Assembly (NCBI GenBank): GCA_900088475.1
Contig: FLMG01002640.1
Span: forward strand, 1 to 40,463
Reading direction: 5' to 3'
Length of the DNA: 40,463 nt
DNA from: Hyphochytrium catenoides
Taxonomy: Eukaryota > Sar > Hyphochytriomycetes > Hyphochytriales > Hyphochytriaceae
The translations under genes were made by a program, and so were the position numbers. The stretch's first letter is position 1. The number at the start of each line of letters is the position of its first letter. The notes beneath the pieces are model-generated. The model ran no database searches. It was given only the letters and a program-made list of their open reading frames with translations, and was not told the origin of the DNA. Positions 1-11,800 of this stretch are shown piece by piece.

Positions 1-1997
1 TCTTCCTCCTGCTGCCTCCTCCTCCCAGCAGCAGCAGCAGTTAGCCCTCTCCTCCCTTCGTCGTCTTCAATCATCAGGAAGGTTCACCATCATCAAAAAG
101 ATCGGTGTGACTAGATGAGGTGGAAAGCTGAGGATATGCTAGAGCGTTGCGAGAGGATGGATTAGCCCATCTTGGGAGAAAAGGGCAGAGATGGAGGACG
201 AGACCGTGTGATGATCTCCCGCTGTGTCTCGTTCTCCGCAAAGGATCTAGATTCTTCTATTCTACTACTTTCTGGCATCATTTATTAGCGGGTGAAAGGC
301 TCAGGCAGTGCAACCAATAATAATGCTATGTCTCATTCGGCTGCTTGATACTCGCTGCTGCTGGTTGGCTACGTAGTAGCCCGCGGATTGGATCTTTACG
401 TCATCGCTGCTACCTTCTTCACCTGTCCTTCCTTTACATCCTAGCCACCTAATCTATTCTCTGCTGAGAGGAGAAAGATGCCTGGTCACAGGTTTTTGCT
501 CCTGCCTCCTTCAGCTGTCTAGCCCGTGTACTGACGCATCCTCCAATCGTCCCGGTCCAAGAGAATAGATGCCCACAAGTCACGGCATCTCTGTTGTGAC
601 TTTTGCTTACTTTAGCTAGATGAAGCTTCGCCGCGGCTTGCTCTCTCCCCTGATCTTCTCCTCTATAATTCTTCGCTCTCAACAGCTAACAATCGTCTCA
701 GATGCTTAGTTGGTTAGCTAACGACAACTAAGTTAATGTGAAAGCATCCAATAGAGATGGAGTGTTCATTTTTTTTCCAGCTGAGCTGCGCATTGCTTGT
801 CGCTATCTAGTGGTCTCTAGCAGGAGACCAAGAACAGTAAGCAAAGATCTGCCGCTGCTTTCTTTTAGTTTCCTGGAACATATAGCTGGGCTGCTAGTGT
901 CCACTAAGCCGTGGCAGAAAATATTTAACTTAGTCGCCGAGGAAGCCTCTATATGAAAACCCAAGGAGAAAGGCGGACAGGAAGAGCGAGATGAAGAGCA
1001 CTGGGCAGCTCTACGCTAAGACGGATCTAACTATCTGTTCGGAGGTGACGACTCTAAACGGCGTTGCAAGCACAAAGATGGTCTTCTTGCTTCAGCTCCT
1101 CGGATGGTCCTTATTATAGTTTGATGAAGGCATTGCATATATTCAATCAGTCTGATCTCTTCGCCGCTCGTCTTCGCCCTTTCCAGCTAATTCTCCGACT
1201 GGATCTGCGACCAGCAAGCTAAGCTCACCGACAGGCCACAAACTTTAGTCAAACTGCACTGCTTGCTTTGAACCTATGGTTCCCGGTGGCGCTTTCCGTC
1301 TGACAGTTGGTCATGTAAGGCGCGCCGTTAAATGATGGCAGGCAGGCTGGTGCCATAACTCATTCTCAAGTCGGTGCTATCGTGTACGAGGAAAGTGCAT
1401 GCGATTATTATAGTCAACTGTCTAGAGCTATAGACAAGCGCAAGGAAAGCCTCTCCGGCCACGTCTATTCGAGCTAAGCTTGATGGCCGGGCCAAGGTAG
1501 ATGAGGGAAAATAATGTGGATGTGCACTGGTACGTAGCGCATGGTAGGAGCACATCCATTAGCTACCAGCACTAGTTGCAAATAAGCCCTGCTACTCTCC
1601 TACTTTTTGCTACCACCACTAGTTGCAGGGTGAACCGCGTGGTTGAAGAGGAAGGTGGGCCGCATACAGTGCTCGGCAAGGAAGTCGCGAAGGATTCTGG
1701 ACTACTATGTATTAGAAAATATATTGAACAGCAATAGCAAGGGAGGAAGAAGCGAAAGGACTGACTCTCTCCGCGTCCTGCTTTTCCTTATGCCACCTAT
1801 ACTAACTCCTCTCTCTCCCTTGCTATGTCATACGAAGGGCCTATATCTACATACAGAAGCTGCTTCACGTCATAGGAAGGTCCAACTGGACAATCACCCT
1901 TCGCTTCTCCTGCTGAAAGTCGGAAATTTCCTGTCCGGCCTTCCTGATCCACCACCTATTCCATAGTCTATAATGCTTTGTTGTCCGCTTCATGCGC
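1..1997. other. Intergenic, no supported gene
   Basis: No open frame here has recognisable protein character, and I could not chain splice sites into a credible exon series on either strand. The left edge is a CT-rich stretch with a short (CAG)5 run near 26-40. A 19-bp near-identical direct repeat lies at 1562-1580 and 1609-1627. The longest frame (1643-1966, +) looks like chance. Confidence 0.5.
1562..1627. repeat. 19-bp direct repeat pair
   Basis: GCTACCAGCACTAGTTGCA at 1562-1580 recurs at 1609-1627 with a single G-to-C change, 47 bp start to start. The two copies flank a T/C-rich stretch. No function is evident. Confidence 0.7.
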
Positions 1998-2396
1998 TTA
2001 TCTTGGTAGGTTGTGTCTGGTGTCCAAGTCCACACCGAATGGCGCAAGGGACAGCCGCGCCAGCTTGAGATGCGCGTATCCAAATGGAATACCGATAATC
2101 GTGATAAACATGAACAGGGCCCATAGAAGGTGATTGACCGCCAACAATAGCCCAATTGGGAGCCACAGAATGTTCATGCAACAGGAAAGACCCCTGCCAA
2201 AGCCAAACGGTCTGGTCTCGATGTGATGAGAGAAAGGTAGGAGAGAGAGCTGCGCAATCTTGAAGCATTGCATGCCGAAGGGGATCAGGACGATGGTAAT
2301 GCAGAGTATAAGTCCAATGAAGGCCCAGAGAAAGAATGACTCGATGCCTCCAAGAAAGAGCCAGAGAACGGTGAGGAGAAAGTTTACGATGCGCAT
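1998..2396 (-). CDS. YccF-like (DUF307) small membrane protein
   Basis: This intronless frame of 132 residues matches the YccF family, best known as small bacterial inner-membrane proteins of unknown function. It has two copies of the YccF pattern, each a hydrophobic segment followed by an I-P-F-G turn and a K-[IL]-A-[QR]-L-S-L-x-P-F motif: IPFGMQCFKIAQLSLLPF near residues 38-55 and IPFGYAHLKLARLSLAPFG near 102-120. About four hydrophobic stretches suggest membrane insertion with both ends on one side. The start is the first ATG, giving MRIVNFLLTVLWLFLGGIES, which is the usual family N-terminus. The length equals the bacterial proteins. It stands alone with no intron among intron-rich genes, which fits either an acquired gene or bacterial contamination, though YccF proteins also occur in some protists. 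The family assignment is strong; cellular role and membrane are unknown. Confidence 0.85.
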   Translation of the reverse strand: MRIVNFLLTVLWLFLGGIESFFLWAFIGLILCITIVLIPFGMQCFKIAQLSLLPFSHHIETRPFGFGRGLSCCMNILWLPIGLLLAVNHLLWALFMFITIIGIPFGYAHLKLARLSLAPFGVDLDTRHNLPR

Positions 2397-4099
2397 GGTT
2401 GTGGCTTAATGTGGTCCTTAGCTAAGGCCTTCCCGTTTCTCTCTCTTTGTGAATTGCTGGACCTGGCGCCCTCGTAGCCAGTAGCTTGGAGTCTAGGTTC
2501 CCAAACTGCAAAGTGAAGATGCGATGAACTTTGTAAATCTGGAAGTAAGGACTGTTGGTCGGGGCGCTTCAGCGGGCCGCCGCCTTCGGGACGAACACTG
2601 TTAGGACGCAGAGCCAACCTAGTGCCGCCAACTTACTGCGGCTTGGAAGAGTGCCTGTAGGATGACCCCTGTGGCTGCCAATGAGTGCAGGAGAGGAGCA
2701 GATGGCCCGATAAGCTTGTATTAGCAGATAACATGAGCGCCTTGTCCAGGAGTAGTTCTAGCTAACCGGCTACATTTATGGTTCCAACGAACATGCATAC
2801 ACGCCACGCTGGTACTATGTAAACCTCTGCAGTGCCTTCCTGTTCTTCCTTCTTCGACCAGCGGGAGTTGCTCTTCCACTGGGCACATAAGGAGATGAGA
2901 AGTGGCAAAGAAGAAGAGCTGACTTCCTAATGCCCTGTCATGGTAGCCCGCCCCGCCGCCTCTTCTCCTGGCTTGACCCTTTCATCTCCTGTTCCTTCCT
3001 CGCTTACATACTTCCCAGCTTCCTATAGTTTGTCGTCTGCAGCTCGCCCGACCAGATAGCAGACGCTGCTTTTGCACGCAGCTGTCAGCAAAGAATCGGG
3101 GCCAGGACAGGCGGAGGCAGAAGGAAGAAGCTGAAGCTAGCAGCATCGCCAGACAGGCAGCAGCAGCAGCAGCAGTGTGCAAGAATGTAGAGAGGAGGAG
3201 GAAGACGGCAGCCGCGAAGAAGAGAAAGACAGCAAGGAAGAAGAAGAAAGAAGGGAGAACAGCGGCACAAAGAAGTAAGAAGAGAGAGAAAATCCTGAGG
3301 GGAGATCTTTCGAGACGATCTAGGGCATGAAGAGACAGAGTGAGGATAATGGTTGATAGTATTAGGGATACGCGGATAGAGGTTATGAAGCGAGGACAAA
3401 GAAAAGGAGGAAAGGAGAGTTGGACAAGTCCTGCATAATCCAGGTAAGGCTAAGACAGAGGTTTTAGTACTGGGCAGACAGAGGTGAGCTATAACGTACT
3501 CAAAGCCTAGTCTTTCTCAATCTGAGGTATGACACTTAGTGATCACTAGATATAGGAAATAGGGCTACGGTAGGACATGCTCTGATCAAGGACTGCGAGG
3601 GGCAAAAGCTAGAAAAACAAAATAAATAGGCCAAGTGTGGAAGGTTACCGGCTACCGCCAAATCTGATTACCGTTTACTTGATCCTCCACCATAAGATTT
3701 ATGTATGTACAGTGAAGATTTGCCTAGGATTTACCCTTTATCACCGCACTTAATGCATAAATCTAGCGTTACCGGTCCACTTGGGCGTTACTCTCTGACT
3801 GAGAGGTTGTGGGAAGGCTGACAGGCAGGCAGGGCAAGCAGCAGGTAGGAGAGGGAAGGAGGAGCAGAGGCAGCACCGTTGCCGCCCGTCAGACGCGCCA
3901 GAGGCCAGAGCCAGCCGCAGCGTGACAGCGGCGTCAGTCACTCAGGACAGTGACAGCTACAGAGATCCGTCTCTAAAGCCTCAGTCTAGGAGAAGTTAAG
4001 GCCTAGAAGGCCTCGTAGTAGCCACGTTACACAGAAGCTTGGATCTCTTGAGTCTTCAAGCTATATCACAGCCATAGCTCTGACACCAAAGCCCACAAG
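2397..4099. other. Intergenic, no supported gene
   Basis: No credible coding exon is visible. The stretch 3100-3420 is strongly purine-rich on the + strand and carries (CAG)6 at 3158-3175, which produces low-complexity frames on the minus strand. The last few hundred bases should hold the promoter of the secreted-protein gene starting at 4100, but I see no clear core element. Confidence 0.5.
3158..3175. repeat. (CAG)6 trinucleotide repeat
   Basis: Six uninterrupted CAG units sit inside a purine-rich non-coding stretch. This is a simple repeat with no coding context that I can support. Confidence 0.85.
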
Positions 4100-5805
4100 A
4101 TGAAGGCATTGAACCTAGGATGCTCCCGGCTCCTTGCAGGGCTTTTGGCTTTGTGTGGTGAGTCCTACGCTGATGTACCTTTCCTCAGGCTTAACTGCTA
4201 GAGACGTTCTGCCAAAGGCACTGTCGGACCATTCAAAAGTCTCTCATCCTCTCTCTTCTCGTACCTCTATTCCCTCCGTTTTCTTGCATCTGCGCCTTCT
4301 CACTCATTGGTTATCGCGATCATGTTATAGCTTTTCAGAGGGCAGACGCTGGCGGCTATTGCGGTCCAAAGCCTGGATCTACGTTGACTTCTGAGAAACT
4401 TATGGATTATCCGGTAGATCGAGTGGTGGGCGGAAAGCCGACTTACGTTTGCATTGGCTTTAATGGGTCGGACTCTGGTTTTGCTGATAAGATGGCGTTC
4501 GTACCGACTGCTGACGCTTTCACCAGGATTAACGTCACAGGCTGTAGGTTACTTTGTCTCGCTCTATATCCTCCTCGCTACTCTGTCTTTGAGCTCAACG
4601 CCTCAGTGAGTCTGATGGCTTCCCCCGTGCATCTTTCTCTCGGCTGTCTCTCTCGATCTTGGTTGGCTCCAACCTGGGGAGAGTGAATTCAGAGAGGATC
4701 AGAATCCGTCATCTTCTCCCTGTGGCTGCTCTCTATCATCCTCCTCTTGTTACGGCCGTTTCTGAGCTAGTCTTTATAAATGATCTTGGTCATCATTTGT
4801 TAATTCTGCTTCCATTGTTCTCTCATAGCCTCTCCTTCCTTTTCATCCAGGCCACTAACGATGTCTCCTGCTGATGTCTCTCCTCTCTCGCTGTGACTTC
4901 ATCTTTCTCTCGTATCGTTTCTCCACGCTATCTGGTCCTCCAATTGTTCTTTCTATCCTTTCGCATGGCAGCGTATCAGAAGTTTATGGCCAAGAGCACG
5001 CAGCGTCCATCGTCCTTCAACAACACATTCCTCTATGTTCAGAGCTTCAACGTCTCTTCTTATTATAAGATCTTTATAGATCGTAACGCCAACTCTTTCA
5101 CTGACCTGACGGCTGTTATTAACGTCAAGGACGGCATTGTCCAGTCTATCACGTGGGACGAAGGCTGTCTCTTCTGTGTGGAGGGGACGCCACAATGTAG
5201 CGTATCTACCTACCTGGAGCCTCAGAGGGGTTATGACCTGAAGACATTAGGACTGGACTCGCAGTTTGGGAATGGCAAGAGCTGTCTGACGCCTGTGGAT
5301 CAATGCACCACGAATGGCAAGCCGAATGTGCTCTGTGATCTCCGGGTAAGAAAAGCGAAAGGCCTCACGCCAGCTCAAAGGCAGCGTCATCACTTCGACA
5401 AGTTGCTCTTCGCCTCCTTCTGCTTACTCAGCCATCTTGTCACTCCAAAATGCGTCTTAACGCTCTTCGTTCTGCTTTCTTGTTCAGTTCGTTGTTCTCA
5501 TTGCTCCGATGACTCTCCAACGGTAACTTATTTGTTTGGCTCTCTCCCTTGTTGTCCGCCTCCAATAGCTGTATGTGACGTGGACGGGCACAGACGCCGA
5601 TGGGCGGCATCTTGTCAGCGCAGCAAATCGCTTCTCGCAATTTCGGGCCTACTCTATTAGCTCTTACTACGATCAGGCAATCAACATCTTCAAAACGGAG
5701 ATTATTGACATTAGTGACGCGATCGCTGGCGGTACAAGCGCACCGACTCCTGCGCCCACCGCAAGCAACCCAGTCGTGAATGGCACCTCCAATAGCACGC
5801 TCTAG
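4100..5805 (+). CDS. Secreted Cys-containing protein, unknown function
   Basis: Proposed exons are 4100-4157, 4346-4543, 4972-5345 and 5569-5805, with phases agreeing at all joins, giving about 288 residues. The N-terminus MKALNLGCSRLLAGLLALC is a typical signal peptide, so the product should enter the secretory pathway. The mature part has several Cys residues (for example YCGPKPG, YVCIGF, GCLFCVEG, SCLTPVDQCTT, VLCDL), suggesting disulfides, and Asn glycosylation sequons. The last 25 residues are rich in Ser, Thr and Pro with two N-[GS]-[ST] sites and no hydrophobic tail, so a GPI anchor is unlikely. I do not recognise the family. The second intron (4544-4971) is long, and a small extra exon near 4851-4876 cannot be excluded. 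An AATAAA at 5859-5864 may be the poly(A) signal. Confidence 0.65.
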
Positions 5806-6176
5806 GCTGCTTTTTATTAACCAAAGACAGGAAGTTGCAGATTGCAAAGTTGCCATATAATAAAACTAAGGAAGTCCATTGTGTGCAAGAAGGAAAGCTA
5901 AGCAGATTTGTACAGAGACTCCCTACGACACTACAATGTGGAAGGATTGCCTTACAACTAACTAACGACTGGAGAAATGCTCCTAATACAGACTATTTGT
6001 AGCATCTTGATAAATATTGGACAGAAATATCTCTGTCTGACCACGGTAGGCATCTGAGAAGAGGTCTAGAGGATTGGAAGCAACTTCCTAGATGCAAATA
6101 GTGTCCTCGCAGCCCTTACAAGAGCCTCATTATTCGAACCTGTCGTGGCTCCGATGTGGAAGAACTCGGTATCGAG
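5806..6176. other. Convergent 3' spacer
   Basis: This spacer separates the 3' ends of the secreted-protein gene (+) and the SnoaL-like gene (-). It should contain both 3' untranslated regions. The only element I can point to is AATAAA at 5859-5864 on the + strand, 54 bases past the stop codon at 5805. Confidence 0.5.
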
Positions 6177-8308
6177 CTAAAGACCTGGTGAGTGGAGTTG
6201 ACGAAGGAAGGAGAGTGCGTCCCAGTTGTTGGTCACGTGACTAATTTTGCCAGCATCGTTGATGGAAAAAACGGCAACACCTAAGTTGCAGGCGACAGTA
6301 GGAGACGGGTTATGTTAGAGGACAAGGAAGAGCACAGCCGAGCCTGACAATCCAACGGAACAGCGCAGTCGAAGAGGCAATAGATGCAGTCTAATGGGAA
6401 GTGGATGAGGTTCACAAAGAAGTTTGGTCCTCCAGTTGACAGTACCCTAATCATTGTTTATTTATCTGCTGTCACCTCACCATTAAATCTGGCATCTCTG
6501 CTTCTCACATCAAGTTTGCCATGGTAACTTCCACAGGCTTGCCAGTCTACACGAACCTGAGAATAAGAGGAAGCAATTAGACAGCCTGTTGGCTAACAAT
6601 GCGGAGGAATGTTTGTCTCATGCTGCCTCTTACCGTACTCTTTTCGGCCTCCACCTTTGTATACCGGATGCTGAGTCCTCCTATAGCTTTTCGGATCCTC
6701 TTCACATACCGATGCAGACCCTCAGAACCTTTGAAGACTCCACCAGCGTTGTAGTCATACAGTTCAATGTGGTCCACGTCAATAATAGCCCTTATGTCCT
6801 CGGACTGAGGTTTTTATGAATAGCGTTAGAAGGGATATGTTGTTCGGCTATAAGTTGCCTGTAAAGCGTTACTTCGATGGACGTAGATACTCATAAAGAA
6901 CAGTGGAGCACAGAGGTAAGTGATACTGAGAAACTCCGACGCGGCTGACAAAAGTATTAGAGGAAATCTGTACCAGTCCGAGTTCTTACCAATAACTCCT
7001 CCTTGGATAGGTCATGGGATGAAAGGAGCTCATTCATCAGAAGTAACACCTTCATCTTGACATGATTTTCCTCCTACATGACTGGGCTTAGTAACTAAAT
7101 ATGGCTGATGGATTAACTCCGGAGAGCATATGGCTGATGGACTAGCTTCGGGGAGCATATGGCTGATGGCAGCTACAGAAGGAGGGCGGTTGTATATGAA
7201 GTATATTTACCTTGAAGTTGCTTTCCGGTGTCGGTGGTTGGCTTCTCTTCCGCGACAGTGGCGATACAGGGCTTCGCACAAGTTCTACCTCCTGTCTTTG
7301 TTTGATCAGTTCTTCGATCACCTAGCGAGATAAGTCCGCCGGCAGAGAGCATTCAATGAGTAAAGCGATAGTCAGAGTCTCACAGTAAGGGTTGAAGGCG
7401 AGCCTGTTCAAGAAAGGTGGCATATAATCCTTTGCAAGACAAAAGCGTAACTTTGACGTTATACGATGGACCCCTAACTGAATCTCAGTGTTGCCACATG
7501 GTGGTCCCCAAACTTTACCTCAAAGCCTCCAAGCTGCTCCATATACGTCAAGACGTCCCACTTCCAAACTGCCTCCTTGATCTTGCCGCTCACAGGGTCG
7601 AACTCCACCATCGCCATACCACCTAAATGCAGCACTAATTAGTCGCATCTCCCTGTGTCATCCTGAAGGCCCGCTGTCCCAAGTGCCATTATCTTTCGCA
7701 GATGACATCAGAATGTCCTAATAACTCCTCCACAATCAAAGCGTGATTCTTACCGGTTGACACCTCTCTAGGCTCCAACAGGTGCTGTGCATGGATCATC
7801 CACATGAACATGGTCTACACACAAAGACCTTAAGCCTAGCTCCGTCACACGAGGCAGACGAAGACATCGCAAACGAGAGGTCTAGGAGCTTGCAAGAAAG
7901 GCTTCACAAGCAGCACCACGATCTACCTTATGATCTTTTAGGATTAGACCTCTGTCTATCTCAATGCGCTTCGGAAGGTGGACGTACTGGCCCATTCTCT
8001 TCCTCTCTCGCTTGATTGCCTCAATCATGGCGTCGATACCTTGGATAACGGTAGACCCCTGACAAAACGTGGAATAGGACGAAGCCAAACCCCAGATCTT
8101 TGGTCAGTTCTACATTCAGTGCGTAGAATAATAACACACAGCGTTGTTAAAAATGAGGGCATACAGGGATTAAAATGAAGTAGCTGTTGGGATTCGCTGC
8201 GTTTGATGGAGATTGCTCTATACAAAAAGCATAGTCTCTTACCGGCCTTGGAGTTCCTGTTCCTGAGCGCTTTATAATAGTCTCTCTAATGATGGAGGTG
8301 AACGGCAT
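6177..8308 (-). CDS. Protein with two SnoaL-like (NTF2-fold) domains
   Basis: Proposed exons in transcript order: 8308-8243, 8058-7927, 7814-7754, 7622-7519, 7321-7211, 7073-6990, 6804-6655, 6556-6481 and 6280-6177, about 295 residues with agreeing phases. Two segments look like SnoaL-type NTF2-fold domains, a family of cyclases, isomerases and non-enzymatic binding proteins. Domain 1 (about residues 20-120) has QGIDAMIEAIKRER and ends GMAMVEFDPVSGKIKE...WDVLTYMEQL. Domain 2 (about 187-290) has HIELYDYNAGGVFKGSEGL and ends GVAVFSINDAGKISH...NWDALSFLRQL. The two halves resemble each other, and the terminal exon of each is 104 nt long and begins inside a Gly codon. The linker (about 122-158) holds SPVSPLSRKRSQPPTPES, rich in Ser/Thr-Pro and basic residues. 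Substrate and location are unknown. An exon upstream of 8308 is possible because domain 1 seems short at its N-terminus. Confidence 0.6.
7099..7170. repeat. 29-bp tandem repeat, 2.5 copies, intronic
   Basis: A unit beginning ATATGGCTGATGG repeats at 7099, 7128 and 7157 with exact 29-bp spacing and a few substitutions. It lies in the intron (7074-7210) of the SnoaL-like gene, between the linker exon and the following exon. Confidence 0.85.
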
Positions 8309-8803
8309 TTGGAGACGACAGTCTGCGATAGAACACCAAAAAGAGCCAAGAGGGACTTAGGTTGGATAGAGAGGAACAACGCTCGTAACCTTCTTTTTAG
8401 ATAGAAGCCTCTCGTCAGCTTGAAGTTAAGAGTCTCGCATGGAGAATGAGCTCATGTGAAGGATGGCGAACTATCAAAACGAGTGAATGAGCACTTGCGC
8501 CAAAGAAGAAGACTTAGAAGTACCAAGGAGTGGGAATACAAGCGGATCTCAGAAAGGATATACTGTACGCTGACGAACCTTGTGCGAGAATCTCTTCCCA
8601 CTTTTCTCTGTCCGTCACACACCAAGCACGATATTGAAAAAGCAACTCAATTTTTCTCTTCAGGCTCTTCATGTCTAAAGCTGAATTTCAATATAAGCCA
8701 TAACTGCAAACTAGAGAGAGACCAAACGGACACACTACAGAAGAAAGACACAGACCCACGACCACGAAACGCGTCAACCCTAGTGGTTGGAAAAAAACAG
8801 GAC
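8309..8803. other. Spacer between two minus-strand genes
   Basis: This holds the kinase 3' untranslated region and the upstream region of the SnoaL-like gene. A + strand frame at 8456-8830 (124 codons from GTG) has ordinary composition but no recognisable motif, no splice partners, and overlaps the kinase tail, so I do not call it a gene. Confidence 0.45.
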
Positions 8804-11800
8804 TCAGACAGAGTTAATGGTACCACCTAAGGGCAAGAGATTTTCCCCGCTGCTCGAGCTCCTTGGTAGTATTGCATCGCCGTCGGCTTCAAACGCATTA
8901 AAAGCCATGAACTTCGGGTCACTACAGAGAAGTGGGGCGGCATTCACCATAAGAGAAAGTGATTGCAAACAATGGCAGACTTCGACGCCACAAATAGAGG
9001 AGAGGAGTATGGACGACCCAGGCCTTGATATGCACCTTTCCACTCGTTGTTTGCGGGCTAATCTGGCACTCGTACTTTGCCCAGTTTCAGTGGGTGGGGC
9101 CCGATCAAGTTTCTTGTCGTTCCGAACTTTGGGAGGCTCTATCTGCTTGGAAAGCTGTATGGGAAACCGAGACGGTGAAACAGGCGCAATAGCGGTTAAT
9201 AGAGGTTTCATCCTTACCAATTTGTCGAATGAAAGTCCTTTGAAGAAGGGGTGATTTTGAACTTCTTGCGGACCATTCCTACCCAACCTCTTCGCTGGGT
9301 CCTTCTCCAGCAAGCAAACGATAAGATGCTTAGCGTGCTCTGATATCTCGGGGGCCGGTGGAAACTCCACCGAGCAGTTTGCGATCTGAAGGGGAGGATG
9401 GTTTCGACGTCAGACACGACCAACAACCATCGGTACGCGTATTGCCCTGGGAGTTCGAACATTGAGAACGTTCTTGCTTCCTCTTGGCTTAAGATGACGC
9501 CACCAATCTTATCTTCTTTCCGAGTCCGGTGACCCGGAAGCATATCTAAGCTGAACCCTCTCTAAAAATGTATTCACCTGGTAAAAAGTGCGGGAATATT
9601 CCAACGACGAGAAGGGCGTCCTCCCGTATAACATCTACAGAGTGATATTAGAAGCAGTGGGGTGATAATAGAGCTCGAAATAGGGCGGCAGCAGTATGCA
9701 GTGCTACTGAGGTGTCTCAGGGTGTTGTCCTTGGCTACTTTCTGGCTAAAACTCACCTGGTACATCAGAATGCCCAGAGACCACCAGTCAACTTCCTTTC
9801 CGTGGCCCTCTCTAGACACTAATTCTGGTGCCTGAGGTATTAACGTCAGAAAGATGGAGCAAATGGTGCTTCAGCAGATTCCGACACTCCACCGATAGCG
9901 ATCAAGTTAAAGAGACAGATAGCACAGCTAAGTAATGCGAATTAGCAGACCAATTGCCCCCTTCTCCTCACCATGTAATCTGGTGTTCCCACGATTGAGA
10001 CCAATCGCTCTCCACCCTTTCGCTTCCGCGTTGCCGTCCCAAAATCGGTCAGTACCACATGACCTTACAAGTCGGTGAGGTGGAGAGCATGGAACGTTGA
10101 ACGGTAGACGCAGTTAAGCTTCACCATCTGAGCCAATTTTTAGACTATATGAACTTACCGTCGACTCCAAGGAGAATGTTTTCCGGCTGCAATAACGAGG
10201 AGGCGTTTAGCCAAGACCAGGGACGGCGAGAGAAAAATGGATAAGGGTTGCAGTGAAGGAAGAAAAACATAAATAGCCACTGTAGTAGAGGCAACAGCAA
10301 AACGATATAATGAAAGTTATCGCACCTTCAAATCCCTGGCAGACGCGGAAGCGGGTTTCGTCGAGGAGACCAATAGTCAGTCAATGTGAGGTAGGCCAGG
10401 GGCCGGTGGACGGTACAGATAGAGGGGTTATGCAAGGACAAGGTCGTGAGGAAGTCTCGATGGGTAAAGTCTGTAGGTCTGGGCTGTGTCTGACCTGTAC
10501 ACTACTTCCTTTGAATGGAGGTAAGCAAGAGCCAGAGTAATCTCCGCAATATAAAACTCAACAGCACTCTCGGGAAGACGATATCCCTCTTGCTTCTCTA
10601 AAAGGGAGAAAATGTCACCTCCTCTGTGACATGGCGGGAAATGGGAGACGTCAGGGTCAGACAAGTTTCAGGCAAGGTTTTCTAGCAGGGTACAAATGCA
10701 GCCCCATAGTTCGGACACATAATTGGTATTTTTTATAAAAGAAGACACTCACAGCTTTCCTGGAAACGGCTGAGCGATATGGTGATAAGGTAGCTTAGTA
10801 GTGATACAGAAGGAAGTCAACCTGTACGGTGCGAGGAGCTGAGAAGACAATCTCTTACCCTACGTAGTCCTGTACGAGAAAGAGTCGGGTGGAGTCCTGA
10901 AAGGCGTAAGCCAGCCGAACCACGAATGGATGATGGATGCTCTATGCATGCGCCGTTAGTAAGTAGAGTCATGCTGAAGGCACACTACACTGGAGGGATG
11001 ATAGGTTGAAATCAGATCTGCTGGAGCTAGGATAGCTGATGGCAACGAAGGGTTTCTTTTTTACAGTACCTGCATAATGTCGTTTTCTTCAACTACTCTG
11101 TTTATGACATCCGTACGGGCAATGAATGCCTTATCTAATATCTTGATTGCGTAAATAATCCCAGTGTCTTTCTTGACGGACATCCACACCTGCATCGGAA
11201 AACGTCAGGACCTTCTAGTCCAGTGCATACCAATCCCCATCCCACCCTTTACCGGACATTTCAGTCCTCCTAACAATTAACCGCGGCCCGAAATCCGTAC
11301 GAAGTCATCTTCCCCTACTATAGTGATTCGACTCTGCCCTGAGCACTTCACACTAGTGCTTACCTCTCCATAAGCTCCTTTGCCAAGCCGTTTCAGTAGT
11401 TCAAACTCATGCCTCACATTCTAAAACGTCAAAAGTAAGTGGCGGCACATACAGGATTTTTACAATCGGCGTTAACGCCTTTGAAAAGAAGTGAAGTCCG
11501 TGAGAACCAACTAAAGAAATTATCGTAAGGCAAAGGACAAGGTACGGAGCTCGAGAGCTGGACCAAAAGAGTCATGCCATTGAAAGGATATAGGTAGTTG
11601 AAGTATGAAGTTCGTATGGTGTCTTCGTGAGTATAGTCCGGATAGCTTACTCTTATTGTCGCCTGTATAAGGTCTCCTTTCTTCAGATTCAGGCTAGGGC
11701 TTGCGTGGAGATGGGCACTCTCCTCTTCAGAGCTAAGCTTAGAAGAGAAAAAGATTGCTCTTGCTCCGAACATTAGGAGAAGAACCACCATCAAGTACCA

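Noticed and set aside
6412-6446. Alternative last exon of the SnoaL-like gene
   Set aside because: It gives a short unrelated tail, whereas the exon 6280-6177 completes the domain and mirrors the first repeat.
8456-8830. + strand frame of 124 codons
   Set aside because: Starts with GTG, overlaps the kinase tail antisense, shows no motif and no splice context. A GCGCCAAA word at 8497 looks like a chance E2F match.
8787-9254. + strand frame of 155 codons
   Set aside because: Antisense shadow of the last kinase exon.
10633-10641. E2F-like TTTCCCGCC in a kinase intron, and others at 24467 and 27439
   Set aside because: About five TTTSSCGC matches are expected by chance in 40 kb; these lie in introns or coding sequence.
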